Shown here in pieces: positions 8,792 to 17,143 of a DNA stretch of 64,000 nt. The stretch comes from Mesorhizobium sp. (GTDB taxonomy: Bacteria; Pseudomonadota; Alphaproteobacteria; Rhizobiales; Rhizobiaceae), in the NCBI RefSeq assembly GCF_004963255.1, contig NZ_SUGA01000014.1, forward strand, positions 1-64,000, written 5' to 3'. The stretch's first letter is position 1; each line of letters begins with the position of its first letter. The notes beneath the pieces were generated by a model. It made no database searches. It was not told the DNA's origin and saw only the letters and a list, made by a program, of their open reading frames with translations. The translations under genes and the position numbers were made by a program.

Positions 8792-8945
8792 TTCTTCTGG
8801 ACGCCAGGCTTGTTCTGTCGGCAGGGCGCATTCGCGCAATCCGCCGAAACGCATCAGAATGGCAATTGTCGCGGTTTGATTCGTGCTATGCGAACCAGCG
8901 CGGCTGGCCGAGCGCCAAGAGGATGAAGGCGGAACGACGTCGCAG

Positions 8946-10121
8946 ATGGCTCCATCCGAAATCCCAAGCCTGACAGAAAGCGCCCGCGCCGTGCTGCGCC
9001 TGCTGGCCTCGCAGGGCCCGGTGACCCGGCCGAAGCTCGGCTCGATGCTGGAACTCTCCAAGCCGACCATGTCGGCCGCGGTTTCCGAGCTCAGCGCGCT
9101 TGGCCTGGTCGCGTCGCGCGGGACCGAACGCGGCGCCATCGGGCGGACCGCCACCATCTATGGCATCGGCCCCGGCGCCGGCTATGTGATCGGCATCGAT
9201 GTCGGCGCGGCACAGGTGCGCGCCGTCGCCTATTCGATGGATGCCCAGCCCCTGGCAACGGTGGAAGAGAGCATTCCGGACGGGGCGACCGCCGATGAGA
9301 CCGGGGCAGTCATTCTTGCGGTGGCCAAATCGATCCCGGCCAAGGTCGGCAAGGCTTTTCGCACCTTACGCAGCATCGCGGTTGCGGTGCCGCGCATCGT
9401 CTCGCACAGCCGCCTCGGCAATGGCCAGAGCAACGGTCCGGACGCGGTGCTGCATACGCTCCGCCGCAACATCGATGTGCCGATCATCCTCGAAAACAAC
9501 GTCAACTGCGCGGCGATCGCCGAAAGGCATTTCGGCGCCGCGCAGGGTCACGAGACCTTTGCCTTCCTGCAGGTCGGCGTTCGCGTCGGCCTGGGCCTGA
9601 TCAATGAAGGCCGGCTCTATCGCGGCGCTGGCGGCGCGGCCGGCGAAGTCGGCCGCATGCCATTTCCGTGGTCGGCCAGCGACGTGCCTTATCGCGAGGG
9701 GCTTGAGCACTATCTCGGCTCACGGGCGCTTGTCGAGCGCAGCCGGCAGGCATGGCCGGCGCAAGAGGGGACCCCGCCGAACTCCGCCAAGGAGTTGTTC
9801 GCGCTGGCTCTCGCAGGATCGCGTCCGGCCGCCGAGGCGGTCTCGCGCCATGCCGCCGATATCGGCCGGCTCGCGGCCGGCTGTATCGGCATGCTCGATC
9901 CGGGCCTGATCGTGCTTGGCGGCGGCGTCGGCCGCAACGCGCTGATGACGGCGGAGGTCGAGCGGGTGGCCGGCGAACTGGCCTGGCCGACGCCGATCGC
10001 GGTCAGCACGCTGGAAGATGTCGGCACCGCGCTCGGTGCCATGAAGCTGGCGCTGGATTACAGCCTTGGACTGATCCTGCGCGAGGACCGCCACCCGGCG
10101 GTGGTGCTGCCGCCTCTGTAG
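8946..10121 (+). CDS. ROK-family transcriptional repressor
   Basis: This 391-residue protein has an N-terminal winged helix (about residues 10-65, VTRPKLGSMLELSKPTMSAAV) fused to a ROK sugar-kinase-like domain starting VIGIDVGAAQVRAV. The Cys-rich zinc motif typical of many ROK proteins is absent (GEVGRMPFPWS at that place), so it is a divergent sensor. It probably represses the adjoining transport and kinase operons and is relieved by a sugar or sugar phosphate. ATG 8946 is used because upstream in-frame codons add only unrelated sequence. Confidence 0.85.
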   Translation: MAPSEIPSLTESARAVLRLLASQGPVTRPKLGSMLELSKPTMSAAVSELSALGLVASRGTERGAIGRTATIYGIGPGAGYVIGIDVGAAQVRAVAYSMDAQPLATVEESIPDGATADETGAVILAVAKSIPAKVGKAFRTLRSIAVAVPRIVSHSRLGNGQSNGPDAVLHTLRRNIDVPIILENNVNCAAIAERHFGAAQGHETFAFLQVGVRVGLGLINEGRLYRGAGGAAGEVGRMPFPWSASDVPYREGLEHYLGSRALVERSRQAWPAQEGTPPNSAKELFALALAGSRPAAEAVSRHAADIGRLAAGCIGMLDPGLIVLGGGVGRNALMTAEVERVAGELAWPTPIAVSTLEDVGTALGAMKLALDYSLGLILREDRHPAVVLPPL

Positions 10122-10146
10122 GGTGGGAAATCGCCAGCCAAATGCA

Positions 10147-10180
10147 AAAGAGGCAGGCGCCGGTGGGCGCCTGCCTCTTT
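10147..10180. terminator. Bidirectional Rho-independent terminator
   Basis: A perfect 15-bp stem (10147-10161 with 10166-10180) encloses a GGTG loop, with AAA/TTT at the ends. It separates the convergent ROK and azoreductase genes. Confidence 0.85.
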
Positions 10181-10198
10181 CATGTCCTGCATCGGCGA

Positions 10199-10837
10199 TC
10201 AGGCAGCGGCGGCGGCCTGATTGGCATTGGCGGCAGCGATCGCGTCGACCTTGGCGGTGGCCTTGGCGAGCGCGGCGGTCACGGCATCGGCGCCCATGCC
10301 GACGCCCTCGACGCGGATCACTTCAACGTCGGTCATGCCGAGGAAGCCAAGCACGCTGCGCAGATAGGGGACTGCATGGTCCATCTGCACCGCGGCGCCT
10401 TCCGAATAGATGCCGCCGGAAGCGAGCACGATGTAGACCTTCTTGCCGGCGACGAGGCCCTTCGGACCGTTCTCGCCGTAAGCGAAGGTCTTGCCGGAGC
10501 GGGCAACGTGGTCGACCCAAGACTTCAACGTCGAGGAGATGTTGAAGTTGATGAAGCCGGTGGCGAGGATGATCGTGTCGGCGGCGAAGACCTCGTCGAG
10601 CACGGCGTCGGAAACGCCCACGACCTCGGCCTGGCGCGGCGTGCGGGCTTCGGCCGGCGTGTAGATGCCGGTGGCGTAATCAGGGTCGATATGTGGCAGC
10701 GGATTGGCGACCAGATCGCGCACGACAAGCGTGCTGGTCGGATCGGCGGCAACAAGCTTCCGGGCGAGATCGGTGGCGACGCGGGTCGAGTGCGAAGCGG
10801 CGCCACGCGGGCTGGAGGTAACGAGAAGAATAGACAT
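10199..10837 (-). CDS. azoR: FMN-dependent NADH-azoreductase
   Basis: The 212-residue flavodoxin-like protein begins MSILLVTSSPRGAASHST (FMN phosphate loop) and has the AzoR signature FINFNISSTLKSWVDHVARS (about residues 94-113). AzoR enzymes reduce quinones and azo compounds with NADH and protect against thiol and quinone stress. ATG 10837 fits the family N-terminus. The Ala-rich tail (NANQAAAAA) is species-specific. It is divergent from a LysR gene that probably controls it. Confidence 0.9.
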   Translation of the reverse strand: MSILLVTSSPRGAASHSTRVATDLARKLVAADPTSTLVVRDLVANPLPHIDPDYATGIYTPAEARTPRQAEVVGVSDAVLDEVFAADTIILATGFINFNISSTLKSWVDHVARSGKTFAYGENGPKGLVAGKKVYIVLASGGIYSEGAAVQMDHAVPYLRSVLGFLGMTDVEVIRVEGVGMGADAVTAALAKATAKVDAIAAANANQAAAAA

Positions 10838-10908
10838 GGCGGTGTCCCTTGGGGTTGGATTGAAACTTTCCACGCCAATATGGGATTGCTGCTCCATCAG
10901 GATAACTG

Positions 10909-10923
10909 GTATAATATGTATAC
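10909..10923. promoter_or_regulatory. Promoter / dyad between azoR and lysR
   Basis: TATAAT at 10910-10915 lies inside a GTATA...TATAC dyad (10909-10923), directly at the proposed lysR start. If TATAAT is the -10 box of lysR, translation must begin downstream (TTG 10970) rather than at ATG 10916. Confidence 0.35.
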
Positions 10924-11899
10924 AATCCATCAACAAAATGGATGCATAGCCATCCAGCCGAACCCGACATTGGACCAACTCCAGATCCTGGTGGCAGTCG
11001 CCGATACCGGCAGCTTCTCGGCAGCAGGGCGCAAGCTCAACCGGGCGCAGTCGGTGGTGAGCTACGGCATCGCCAATCTCGAAGCGCAGCTTGGGCTGAA
11101 GCTGTTCGAGCGCGAAGGCGTGCGCGAGCCGCAGCTGACCGATGTCGGCAAGGCGATGCTGGAGGATGCGCGGCGCATGATCGGCGTGCTGCAGCGCATC
11201 CGCTCGCGCGCCGACGGCTACCGGCAAGGGCTGGAAGCGGAAGTGGCGATATCGGTCGACGTGACGCTGCCTTCACCGGCGCTGGTGCGCGTGCTCAAGG
11301 CCTTCGAGGCGCAGTTCCCGGCGGTCATGCTGCGGCTTTATATCGGCTCGCTCGGCCTGATCGTAGACCAGGTCGTCAACGGCCAGGTGGATCTCGGCTT
11401 CGGCGGCCTGCAAGGCGATGCCGACGTCAATCTGCTGCGCATCGGCTTCACCTCCCTGGTGCCTGCGGCGGCGCCCGAACATCCATTGGCCAAACTGCCG
11501 AAGCCGGTCGGTGTCGAGGACCTGCGCGAGCATATCCAGCTTGTCGTCACCGACCAGTCGGAGCGGACGCGCGGGCGAGACTATGGCGTTTTTGCCTATC
11601 GCACCTGGCGGCTGACCGATATGCGCACCAAGCATGCGCTGATGCGCGAGGGCCTCGGCTGGGGCGGCCTGCCGCGCTGGCTGATCGCCGACGATCTAGC
11701 CAGCGGCCGATTGGTGGAGCTCGATCTGGAGCCCTATCGCGAGGTGCGCTCGCCGCTCTACGCCATGCACCGCAACGATCGCAGCCCCAAGCCGGCGGCG
11801 ACTTGGCTTATCGACGAGTTCAGGCGCCAGCTGGGCTGCTTCAACGAGATGGAGCCGGGCGTGTGGACGGAGGAGGAACCGGAGACAAGCCGTCCATGA
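10916..11899 (+). CDS. LysR-family transcriptional regulator
   Basis: The DNA-binding helix-turn-helix is TLDQLQILVAVADTGSFSAA followed by GRKLNRAQSVVSYGIANLEAQL. It is followed by a periplasmic-binding-protein-like effector domain. ATG 10916 gives 327 residues; TTG 10970 gives 309 residues and the typical LysR N-terminus, and is compatible with the TATAAT at 10910. It is divergent from azoR, the classical arrangement for a LysR regulator and its target. The likely effector is a quinone or electrophile (inferred). Confidence 0.85.
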   Translation: MYTIHQQNGCIAIQPNPTLDQLQILVAVADTGSFSAAGRKLNRAQSVVSYGIANLEAQLGLKLFEREGVREPQLTDVGKAMLEDARRMIGVLQRIRSRADGYRQGLEAEVAISVDVTLPSPALVRVLKAFEAQFPAVMLRLYIGSLGLIVDQVVNGQVDLGFGGLQGDADVNLLRIGFTSLVPAAAPEHPLAKLPKPVGVEDLREHIQLVVTDQSERTRGRDYGVFAYRTWRLTDMRTKHALMREGLGWGGLPRWLIADDLASGRLVELDLEPYREVRSPLYAMHRNDRSPKPAATWLIDEFRRQLGCFNEMEPGVWTEEEPETSRP

Positions 11900-12467
11900 G
11901 CGCGATCAGCACCGCGCGATAATCCTCGGCAGGCGCGCCGGCCTCGATGGCCAGAGCCGCCCGGTCGAAGGCGGCGGCGAGCAGGGCGGTCAGCGCCTCG
12001 GCCGGCAATCTGGTCAGCTGCTGCGCCCGCATCGCGGCGACCAAGCCTTCGCGCAGCGAGCGGTTGCCGTGGCGGTTGTCGATCTCGTCCATGGCGGCGC
12101 GGCCGAGCACGGCCGGTCCGTCGAGCAGCAGAAGCCGCGTGCGGCCGGGCGCCCGCATTGCCTCGAGATAGGCGTCCGATCCGGCGATCAGCGCGTCGCG
12201 CGCGGAGAGCGACGGCGGTGAGGCATGATCGATCTCGGCCGCCACGGCCGCCGCTTCCTGTTCCACGACCGCGGCGAACAGGGCCTGCTTGTCGGCGAAA
12301 TGATGATAGAGCGCGCCGCGCGTCACGCCGGCCTCGGCGACAATCTCCGGCGTGCCGGTCTCGGCATAGGATTTTTCCGTGAACAGCTTTCGCGCCGCGC
12401 GGATCAGATCGGCGCGCGTCGCCTCGGTGCGGTCGCGGTTGGAGCGGCGTCCGGACTGTTGTTGCAT
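11841..12467 (-). CDS. TetR-family transcriptional regulator
   Basis: This 208-residue protein has a TetR helix-turn-helix at about residues 30-60 (TGTPEIVAEAGVTRGALYHHFADKQALF), a textbook match. ATG 12467 gives MQQQSGRRSNRDRTEATRADL; longer in-frame extensions run into the operators and the facing gene. The start codon lies one base from a perfect 17-bp palindrome, and a second copy lies before the divergent VOC gene. Its C-terminus overlaps the lysR 3' end on the opposite strand. Confidence 0.9.
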   Translation of the reverse strand: MQQQSGRRSNRDRTEATRADLIRAARKLFTEKSYAETGTPEIVAEAGVTRGALYHHFADKQALFAAVVEQEAAAVAAEIDHASPPSLSARDALIAGSDAYLEAMRAPGRTRLLLLDGPAVLGRAAMDEIDNRHGNRSLREGLVAAMRAQQLTRLPAEALTALLAAAFDRAALAIEAGAPAEDYRAVLIALMDGLSPVPPPSTRPAPSR

Positions 12468-12512
12468 ACATACAGCCTGTATGTTATTTTCACTTACATA
12501 CAGACTGTATGT
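12468..12512. promoter_or_regulatory. Twin TetR operators, ACATACAG-N-CTGTATGT
   Basis: Two perfect 8-1-8 palindromes lie at 12468-12484 and 12496-12512, differing only at the centre base. Their centres are 28 bp apart. They fill the gap between the divergent TetR and VOC genes. Confidence 0.85.
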
Positions 12513-12533
12513 TGGATGCGAGGAGAAGGAAAG

Positions 12534-12959
12534 ATGAAGACGACCAGCTATTATCCGGTGCTGATGACGGGCGATGTCGAAGGCACGGCGGCCTTTTATG
12601 TCGAGCATTTCCGCTTCAAGCCGCTCTTCCAAAGCGACTGGTATGTGCATCTGCAATCGGCTGAGGACAGGCGCGTCAATCTAGGCGTCGTGCAAGGGGA
12701 TCATGAGACGATCCCGGAGGAGGGGCGCGGACGAACGTCAGGCCTGCTGATCAACTTCGAGGTGCGCGATCCCGACGCCGTCTATGAGCGTGCCGTCGCT
12801 GCCGGCCTGCCGATCCTGCGCAGCTTGCGCGACGAGCCGTTCGGCCAGCGCCATTTCATCACCAGGGACCCCAATGGTGTCCTGATCGACGTCGTCAAGC
12901 CGATCCCGCCAAGTGAGGAATTTTTGGCGCAATATGCCGAGGGGATGGCGGGAAGCTAA
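12534..12959 (+). CDS. VOC-superfamily (glyoxalase/bleomycin-resistance-like) protein
   Basis: This 141-residue protein is a single VOC module: YYPVLMTGDVEGTAAFYVEHF at the N-terminus and HFITRDPNGVLIDVVKPI at the C-terminus, the usual positions of paired metal ligands. Family members are lyases, dioxygenases or drug-binding proteins, so the reaction cannot be specified. AGGAGAAGG precedes ATG 12534. Expression is probably repressed by the divergent TetR protein through the twin operators. Confidence 0.8.
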   Translation: MKTTSYYPVLMTGDVEGTAAFYVEHFRFKPLFQSDWYVHLQSAEDRRVNLGVVQGDHETIPEEGRGRTSGLLINFEVRDPDAVYERAVAAGLPILRSLRDEPFGQRHFITRDPNGVLIDVVKPIPPSEEFLAQYAEGMAGS

Positions 12960-12977
12960 GCCAGCGAGGCTTAGCTT
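12953..12977. terminator. Shared convergent hairpin containing both stop codons
   Basis: The 10-bp perfect inverted repeat AAGCTAAGCC (12953-12962) / GGCTTAGCTT (12968-12977) includes the TAA stop of the VOC gene and the TAA stop of the opposing protease gene. It has no long T-run, so termination may be weak. Confidence 0.5.
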
Positions 12978-13918
12978 GTCCGCGCCACCGGCACCACCAC
13001 AACTTGGCTGACGCCGGTGCGGCGCACGACGGTGCAGAGCGTCTCGCGGTCGATGCGCTCGGCGTCGAGCATGCGCACGAGGTCGTCGACGCCGGTCACC
13101 GGCCGGCCGTCGATCGCCGCGATGATGTCGCCTTCCTTCAGGCCGGCCTTGGCGGCGGGGCCGTTCTTCTCGACGCTGCGCAGGCGCACCGCCGTGTTCG
13201 TGGTCACCTGCGACAACAGCGCGGCGCGGCGCGGCAGGTTGGTCGTGTCGGCGGAGACGCCGATGAAGGCGCGGCGCACGCTGCCGAAGCGGATGATTTC
13301 CGAGATGACGAAATTGGCGGTGTTGGAGGCGACCGCGAAGGCAATGCCTTGCGCGCCGTGGATCATGGCGGTGTTGACGCCGATCACCTCGCCCGCCGAC
13401 GACACCAGCGGTCCGCCGGAATTGCCGGGATTGAGCGCGGCGTCGGTCTGGATGACATCGTCGATCAGCCGGCCGGTCGAGGCGCGCATCGAGCGGCCGA
13501 GCGCGGAGACGACGCCGGCGGTGACGGTCCATTCGAAGCCGAGCGGATTGCCGATCGCGATCGCGATCTGGCCGCGGCGCAGGCGCTTGGAATCGCCGAG
13601 CGGCGCGACATCGGCGAAACTGCCGTCGGCGCGGACCAGCGCGATGTCGGTGTCCGGGTCGCGGCCAAGCACGTGGCCTTCGCGAGAGGCGCCGTCCGGC
13701 ATGGTGACGCGCACGGCGCGCGCATCGCCAACGACATGGAAGTTGGTGACGACCAGTCCATCCTGCGCGATAACGAAGCCCGAACCGTGACCGCCGGCGC
13801 CGATGCGTTCGATGCGGCAGACGGCCGGTCCGATGCGGTCGACGGCGTCGGCAACGGATACCGAGTAAGCGTCGAGCAAAGCGTCATCGGATGGAAGTTT
13901 TTCGGCTGCGAAGGCCAT
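12971..13918 (-). CDS. HtrA/DegP-like serine protease (S1C) with PDZ domain
   Basis: The 315-residue protein has a complete trypsin-like triad: His61 in VVTNFHVV, Asp91 in DTDIALV and Ser167 in GNSGGP, followed by one PDZ domain (about residues 215-305). No signal peptide or membrane anchor is visible (MAFAAEKLPSDDALLDAYSV), so it may be cytoplasmic, unlike DegP. It is divergent from a paralogue without the triad and a LuxR-type regulator, suggesting one functional module. Confidence 0.85.
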   Translation of the reverse strand: MAFAAEKLPSDDALLDAYSVSVADAVDRIGPAVCRIERIGAGGHGSGFVIAQDGLVVTNFHVVGDARAVRVTMPDGASREGHVLGRDPDTDIALVRADGSFADVAPLGDSKRLRRGQIAIAIGNPLGFEWTVTAGVVSALGRSMRASTGRLIDDVIQTDAALNPGNSGGPLVSSAGEVIGVNTAMIHGAQGIAFAVASNTANFVISEIIRFGSVRRAFIGVSADTTNLPRRAALLSQVTTNTAVRLRSVEKNGPAAKAGLKEGDIIAAIDGRPVTGVDDLVRMLDAERIDRETLCTVVRRTGVSQVVVVPVARTS

Positions 13919-14078
13919 CGGTGTGTTCCCTCGTGGAATGATGACTATATGTGCGAAGCGGCCGCAATTGCCGCGACCTGACCAGATGGCCAGTCGGGGC
14001 GGTGACTAGCCGTCAGGCGAGTATCCGCGACGGCATTGTGGAGCGATATCTGGGTCACCGAACCCAGGAGACAGTCTT

Positions 14079-14954
14079 ATGAGCGACTTCAATCTCAGTG
14101 CCTTTTCCGACGCGATCGCCGATGTCGCCGCCACCGCTGCGCCCGCGCTCGCGAGTTTCGTCACGCACCATCACCGCACCGCGAGCGCCTTCCACTGGCG
14201 CGACGGCTACTTCGTTACCGCCGAGGAAGCGGTCGAAGCCGGCGAAGAGATCGAATTGACGCTGGCCTCCGGCGAAACCGCCAAGGCCGAACTCGTCGGC
14301 CGCGATCCGTCGACGGGCGTTGCGCTGCTGAAGCCGGCTTCCGGCGCTGCGGGTTTGCCGCAACTCACTCAGGCCGGCACCGTGCGGCCCGGCAATCTGG
14401 CGATTGCCGTGGGCAACAGCGATGGCGCAGCACTTACCGTGTTCGGCACGGTCGGCGAGGTCGGGCCAGCCTGGCGCTCGATGCGCGGCGGCACGATCGA
14501 CCGGCGCATTAACCTCGCTATCAACACCGGCGGACGCTTCGAGGGCGGTCCGGTGCTCGACGCCAAGGGCGGCCTGATCGGCATGCTGTTGTTCGGACCG
14601 CGCCGGCGGGCGCTGGTCATGCCTTTCGAGACGATCGAGCGCGCGGTCGCGACGCTGCGCGAGAAGGGCCACGTGGCGCGCGGCTATCTCGGCGCCGGGC
14701 TGCATCCGATCCGCAACGGCGACACCAAAGGCGCCATGGTGATGAGCCTCGACGACAACGGCCCTGCCAAGGCCGCCGGCCTGCATGTCGGCGACATCGT
14801 CGTTTCCTGGAACGGCGAAGCCGTGCATGGCCCGCGCGAACTGATCCGCAAGCTCGGGCCGGACAGCGCGGGTACCACCGTGACGCTTGGTGTTTCGAGC
14901 GGCGGCGCTGAGCGCGACGTCTCGATCACCATCGGCGAGAAGCCACTGAGCTGA
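14079..14954 (+). CDS. S1C protease-like protein with PDZ domain, catalytic triad lost
   Basis: The 291-residue product aligns with the neighbouring protease along its length. The catalytic His position reads VTAEEAV (Glu50), the Asp position STGVALL (Gly80) and the Ser position GGRFEGGP (Glu155). All three residues are therefore replaced, while the fold motifs and the C-terminal PDZ (about residues 200-290, GYLGAGLHP and AGLHVGDIVVSWNG) remain. It is probably a scaffold or regulatory pseudoenzyme. AGGAGACAG precedes ATG 14079. The LuxR-type gene starts 8 bp after its stop. Confidence 0.85.
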   Translation: MSDFNLSAFSDAIADVAATAAPALASFVTHHHRTASAFHWRDGYFVTAEEAVEAGEEIELTLASGETAKAELVGRDPSTGVALLKPASGAAGLPQLTQAGTVRPGNLAIAVGNSDGAALTVFGTVGEVGPAWRSMRGGTIDRRINLAINTGGRFEGGPVLDAKGGLIGMLLFGPRRRALVMPFETIERAVATLREKGHVARGYLGAGLHPIRNGDTKGAMVMSLDDNGPAKAAGLHVGDIVVSWNGEAVHGPRELIRKLGPDSAGTTVTLGVSSGGAERDVSITIGEKPLS

Positions 14955-14962
14955 GAGGATCG

Positions 14963-15607
14963 ATGGCAAGCAGCGCGGCACAGATGATCGCACGACCGGA
15001 ACCGTCAGCCCACCGGCTAACGGTGCTGGTGGCGCTCGGCGATGCGCAGCGTGCCGAGCAGCTTGCCGATGCGCTCGCCGCCAGTGACGATCTGCTACCG
15101 ACGCTGGCCGGAAGCAGCACCGGCCAGTCCGCGGATGTTGCGGTGACAGACGATGCGGCCTTGGAAAGCCGGGCCGTCGGCTCGACGATGCCTGTTGTGC
15201 TGCTCTCCCGCCGCAGTGGACACGAGCGGCTTCCCGGCAATGTGGTCGCCGTGCTGCCGCCGTCGGCCGACGGCCTGCTGATCGCTGCCGCGGCGCGGCT
15301 CGCAGCTTCCGGTTATCGCATCGACAGGGCAGGGCCATCGGAAGTCGCGCATGGCGATTTCCATGACGGGCTCGCCGAAGAGGACGTGCCGGAGGACAAC
15401 CCGGCGCGTCCGGCCCTGTCGCCGCGCGAGGCGGAGGTGCTGGCGCTGCTCGCCGAAGGCGCCCCGAACAAGGTGATCGCCCGCCGGCTCAACATTTCGG
15501 TCCACACGGCGAAGTTCCATGTAGCCGCCATCCTGATCAAGCTCGGCGCCGCCAACCGGACGGACGCGATCGCGATTGCGATGCGGCAGGGGCTGGTGCT
15601 GGTCTAG
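14963..15607 (+). CDS. LuxR-type HTH regulator with degenerate receiver-like N-terminus
   Basis: This 214-residue protein has a clear LuxR/NarL helix-turn-helix at about residues 150-210 (SPREAEVLALLAEGAPNKVI, then ARRLNISVHTAKFHV). The N-terminal 110 residues resemble a receiver domain (LTVLVALGDAQRAEQLADAL; ADVAVTDDAAL) but lack a clear acidic pocket. Phosphorylation is therefore doubtful. It is co-transcribed with the protease-like pseudoenzyme, 8 bp downstream, and a palindromic repeat follows. Confidence 0.75.
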   Translation: MASSAAQMIARPEPSAHRLTVLVALGDAQRAEQLADALAASDDLLPTLAGSSTGQSADVAVTDDAALESRAVGSTMPVVLLSRRSGHERLPGNVVAVLPPSADGLLIAAAARLAASGYRIDRAGPSEVAHGDFHDGLAEEDVPEDNPARPALSPREAEVLALLAEGAPNKVIARRLNISVHTAKFHVAAILIKLGAANRTDAIAIAMRQGLVLV

Positions 15608-15750
15608 GGGTCACTTGATATTCAGGTGATGCCGGCCTGCGAACGACGGCTTCCTGCGCTTCCGGTGCTCACGTACTTCAAGTACGCTCCGCTCCGGTTC
15701 TCGGAAGCCATCATTCTCGACTCGGCCTGATCTGAATCTCAAGTGACCCC
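15607..15750. repeat. Intergenic palindromic repeat element, about 144 bp
   Basis: The 19-bp terminal arms at 15607-15625 and 15732-15750 are inverted repeats with one mismatch. Inside is a further dyad around CGTACTTCAAGTACG. The layout is that of dispersed rhizobial intergenic palindromes; it abuts the LuxR stop and may act as a terminator. Confidence 0.7.
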
Positions 15751-15870
15751 GGCCCGGTGCCAGCAAGGTTTCCTGCGCTACGCAACGTAAACACTCGGGT
15801 TGCTTTCCGCTCTTGCGCCACGGCTGTCTGCCGCGCAAGTTGCCTGCCTTATTGCAGAGGGAGGCGAAGG

Positions 15871-16737
15871 ATGTCGCTCAACGGAAAGACGCTGTTCATC
15901 TCGGGCGGATCGCGCGGCATCGGGCTGGCGATCGCGCTCAGGGCAGCGAGAGACGGCGCCAATGTGACGATCGCTGCCAAGACCGCCGAGCCGCATCCGA
16001 AGCTGCCGGGCACCATCTATACCGCGGCGCAAGAAATCGAGCAGGCCGGCGGCAAAGCGCTGCCGGTGCTTTGCGATATCCGCGACGAAGCGCAGGTCGC
16101 CGAGGCGGTGGCGAAAACCGTGGAGCGGTTCGGCGGCATCGACATCTGCGTCAACAATGCCAGCGCCATCCAGCTCACCGGCACGCTGGAGACCGACATG
16201 AAGCGCTACGATTTGATGCATCAGATCAACACGCGCGGCACGTTCCTGGTCTCCAAAATGTGCATTCCGCACCTGAAGTTGGCCAAGAACCCTCACATCC
16301 TGAATCTGGCGCCGCCGCTCGACATGAAGGCCAAATGGTTCAAGAACCATGTCGCCTACACGATGGCGAAATTTGGCATGTCGATGTGCACGCTTGGCAT
16401 GAGCGCCGAGTTCGCTGGAGCTGGCATCGCCGTCAACTCGCTGTGGCCGATCTCGACCATCGACACGGCCGCTGTGCGCAACCTTCTGGGCGGCGCGACG
16501 GTGGCGGCGATGAGCCGCTCGCCCGACATCATGGCCGACGCCGCACATGCGATCTTCATGCGACCGTCGCGTGAGGCGACCGGCAATTTCTACATCGACG
16601 AAGAGGTGCTGCGCGCCGAAGGCGTGACGGATTTTTCGGTATACGCGCCTGGCGCCGCCGATCAGCTCGCAGGCGACTTCTTCGTTCCCGACGAGGTGTT
16701 TGCGAACTCGCAGACGAAGGTCAGAAGAATCTACTGA
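15871..16737 (+). CDS. SDR-family NAD(P)-dependent oxidoreductase, HSDL2-like
   Basis: The 288-residue short-chain dehydrogenase has the cofactor motif SGGSRGIGLAIA (about residues 11-22) and the structural motif NNAS. The active-site YTMAK is at about residues 164-168, while the usual upstream catalytic Ser region reads LNLAPPL. The C-terminal part (FYIDEEVLRAEGVTDFSVY) is the HSDL2-type ending. HSDL2-like proteins are linked to fatty-acid metabolism, but bacterial substrates are unknown. GAGGCGAAGG precedes ATG 15871. Confidence 0.85.
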   Translation: MSLNGKTLFISGGSRGIGLAIALRAARDGANVTIAAKTAEPHPKLPGTIYTAAQEIEQAGGKALPVLCDIRDEAQVAEAVAKTVERFGGIDICVNNASAIQLTGTLETDMKRYDLMHQINTRGTFLVSKMCIPHLKLAKNPHILNLAPPLDMKAKWFKNHVAYTMAKFGMSMCTLGMSAEFAGAGIAVNSLWPISTIDTAAVRNLLGGATVAAMSRSPDIMADAAHAIFMRPSREATGNFYIDEEVLRAEGVTDFSVYAPGAADQLAGDFFVPDEVFANSQTKVRRIY

Positions 16738-16924
16738 AGGGCGCAGGCGGCCTTAGTCCGCCGCGGCCTTCTTGCCGTCGGGCGGGCCTATGCCAGAGAG
16801 CGGAGTTGAGCTCCGACTAGGCACCGGGAATAGCAAGGAGCTGGGTGCCGCGATATCCGAACCGGAATTCGTTAAAAATGTCCCCGGATCCGCTCTGCGT
16901 TGGCCTTGGTTGACCTAGATGACG

Positions 16925-17143
16925 TCACTCGAGCTCGCGCAGCTTCCGAGCTTCCTTGACGAGCACGGCAAGATTGTCTCCATGCTTTTGGATCAGGTCC
17001 CGTGCCTGTTGCTCCGTGATGCCGTTCACTGCGGCGAAATAAGCGAGTTGGTCTACATCGCTTGTCGAAATGCGATTTGCATTGCGGACGTCGCTTTCAG
17101 CGCTGTCACTTCCGAAATTGAAAATGTTCATACCGGGGCGCAT
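16925..17143 (-). CDS. Small hypothetical protein, DUF3606-like
   Basis: The 72-residue translation contains SDVDQLAYFAAVNGITEQQA followed by RDLIQKHGDNLAVLVKEA. This resembles the short helical DUF3606 domain, whose members have a lysine-rich loop and an HhH-like helix pair of unknown function. GAGGACGTC precedes ATG 17143; MNIF at 17131 is an alternative start. It stands alone between the SDR gene and the glycan cluster. Confidence 0.6.
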   Translation of the reverse strand: MRPGMNIFNFGSDSAESDVRNANRISTSDVDQLAYFAAVNGITEQQARDLIQKHGDNLAVLVKEARKLRELE

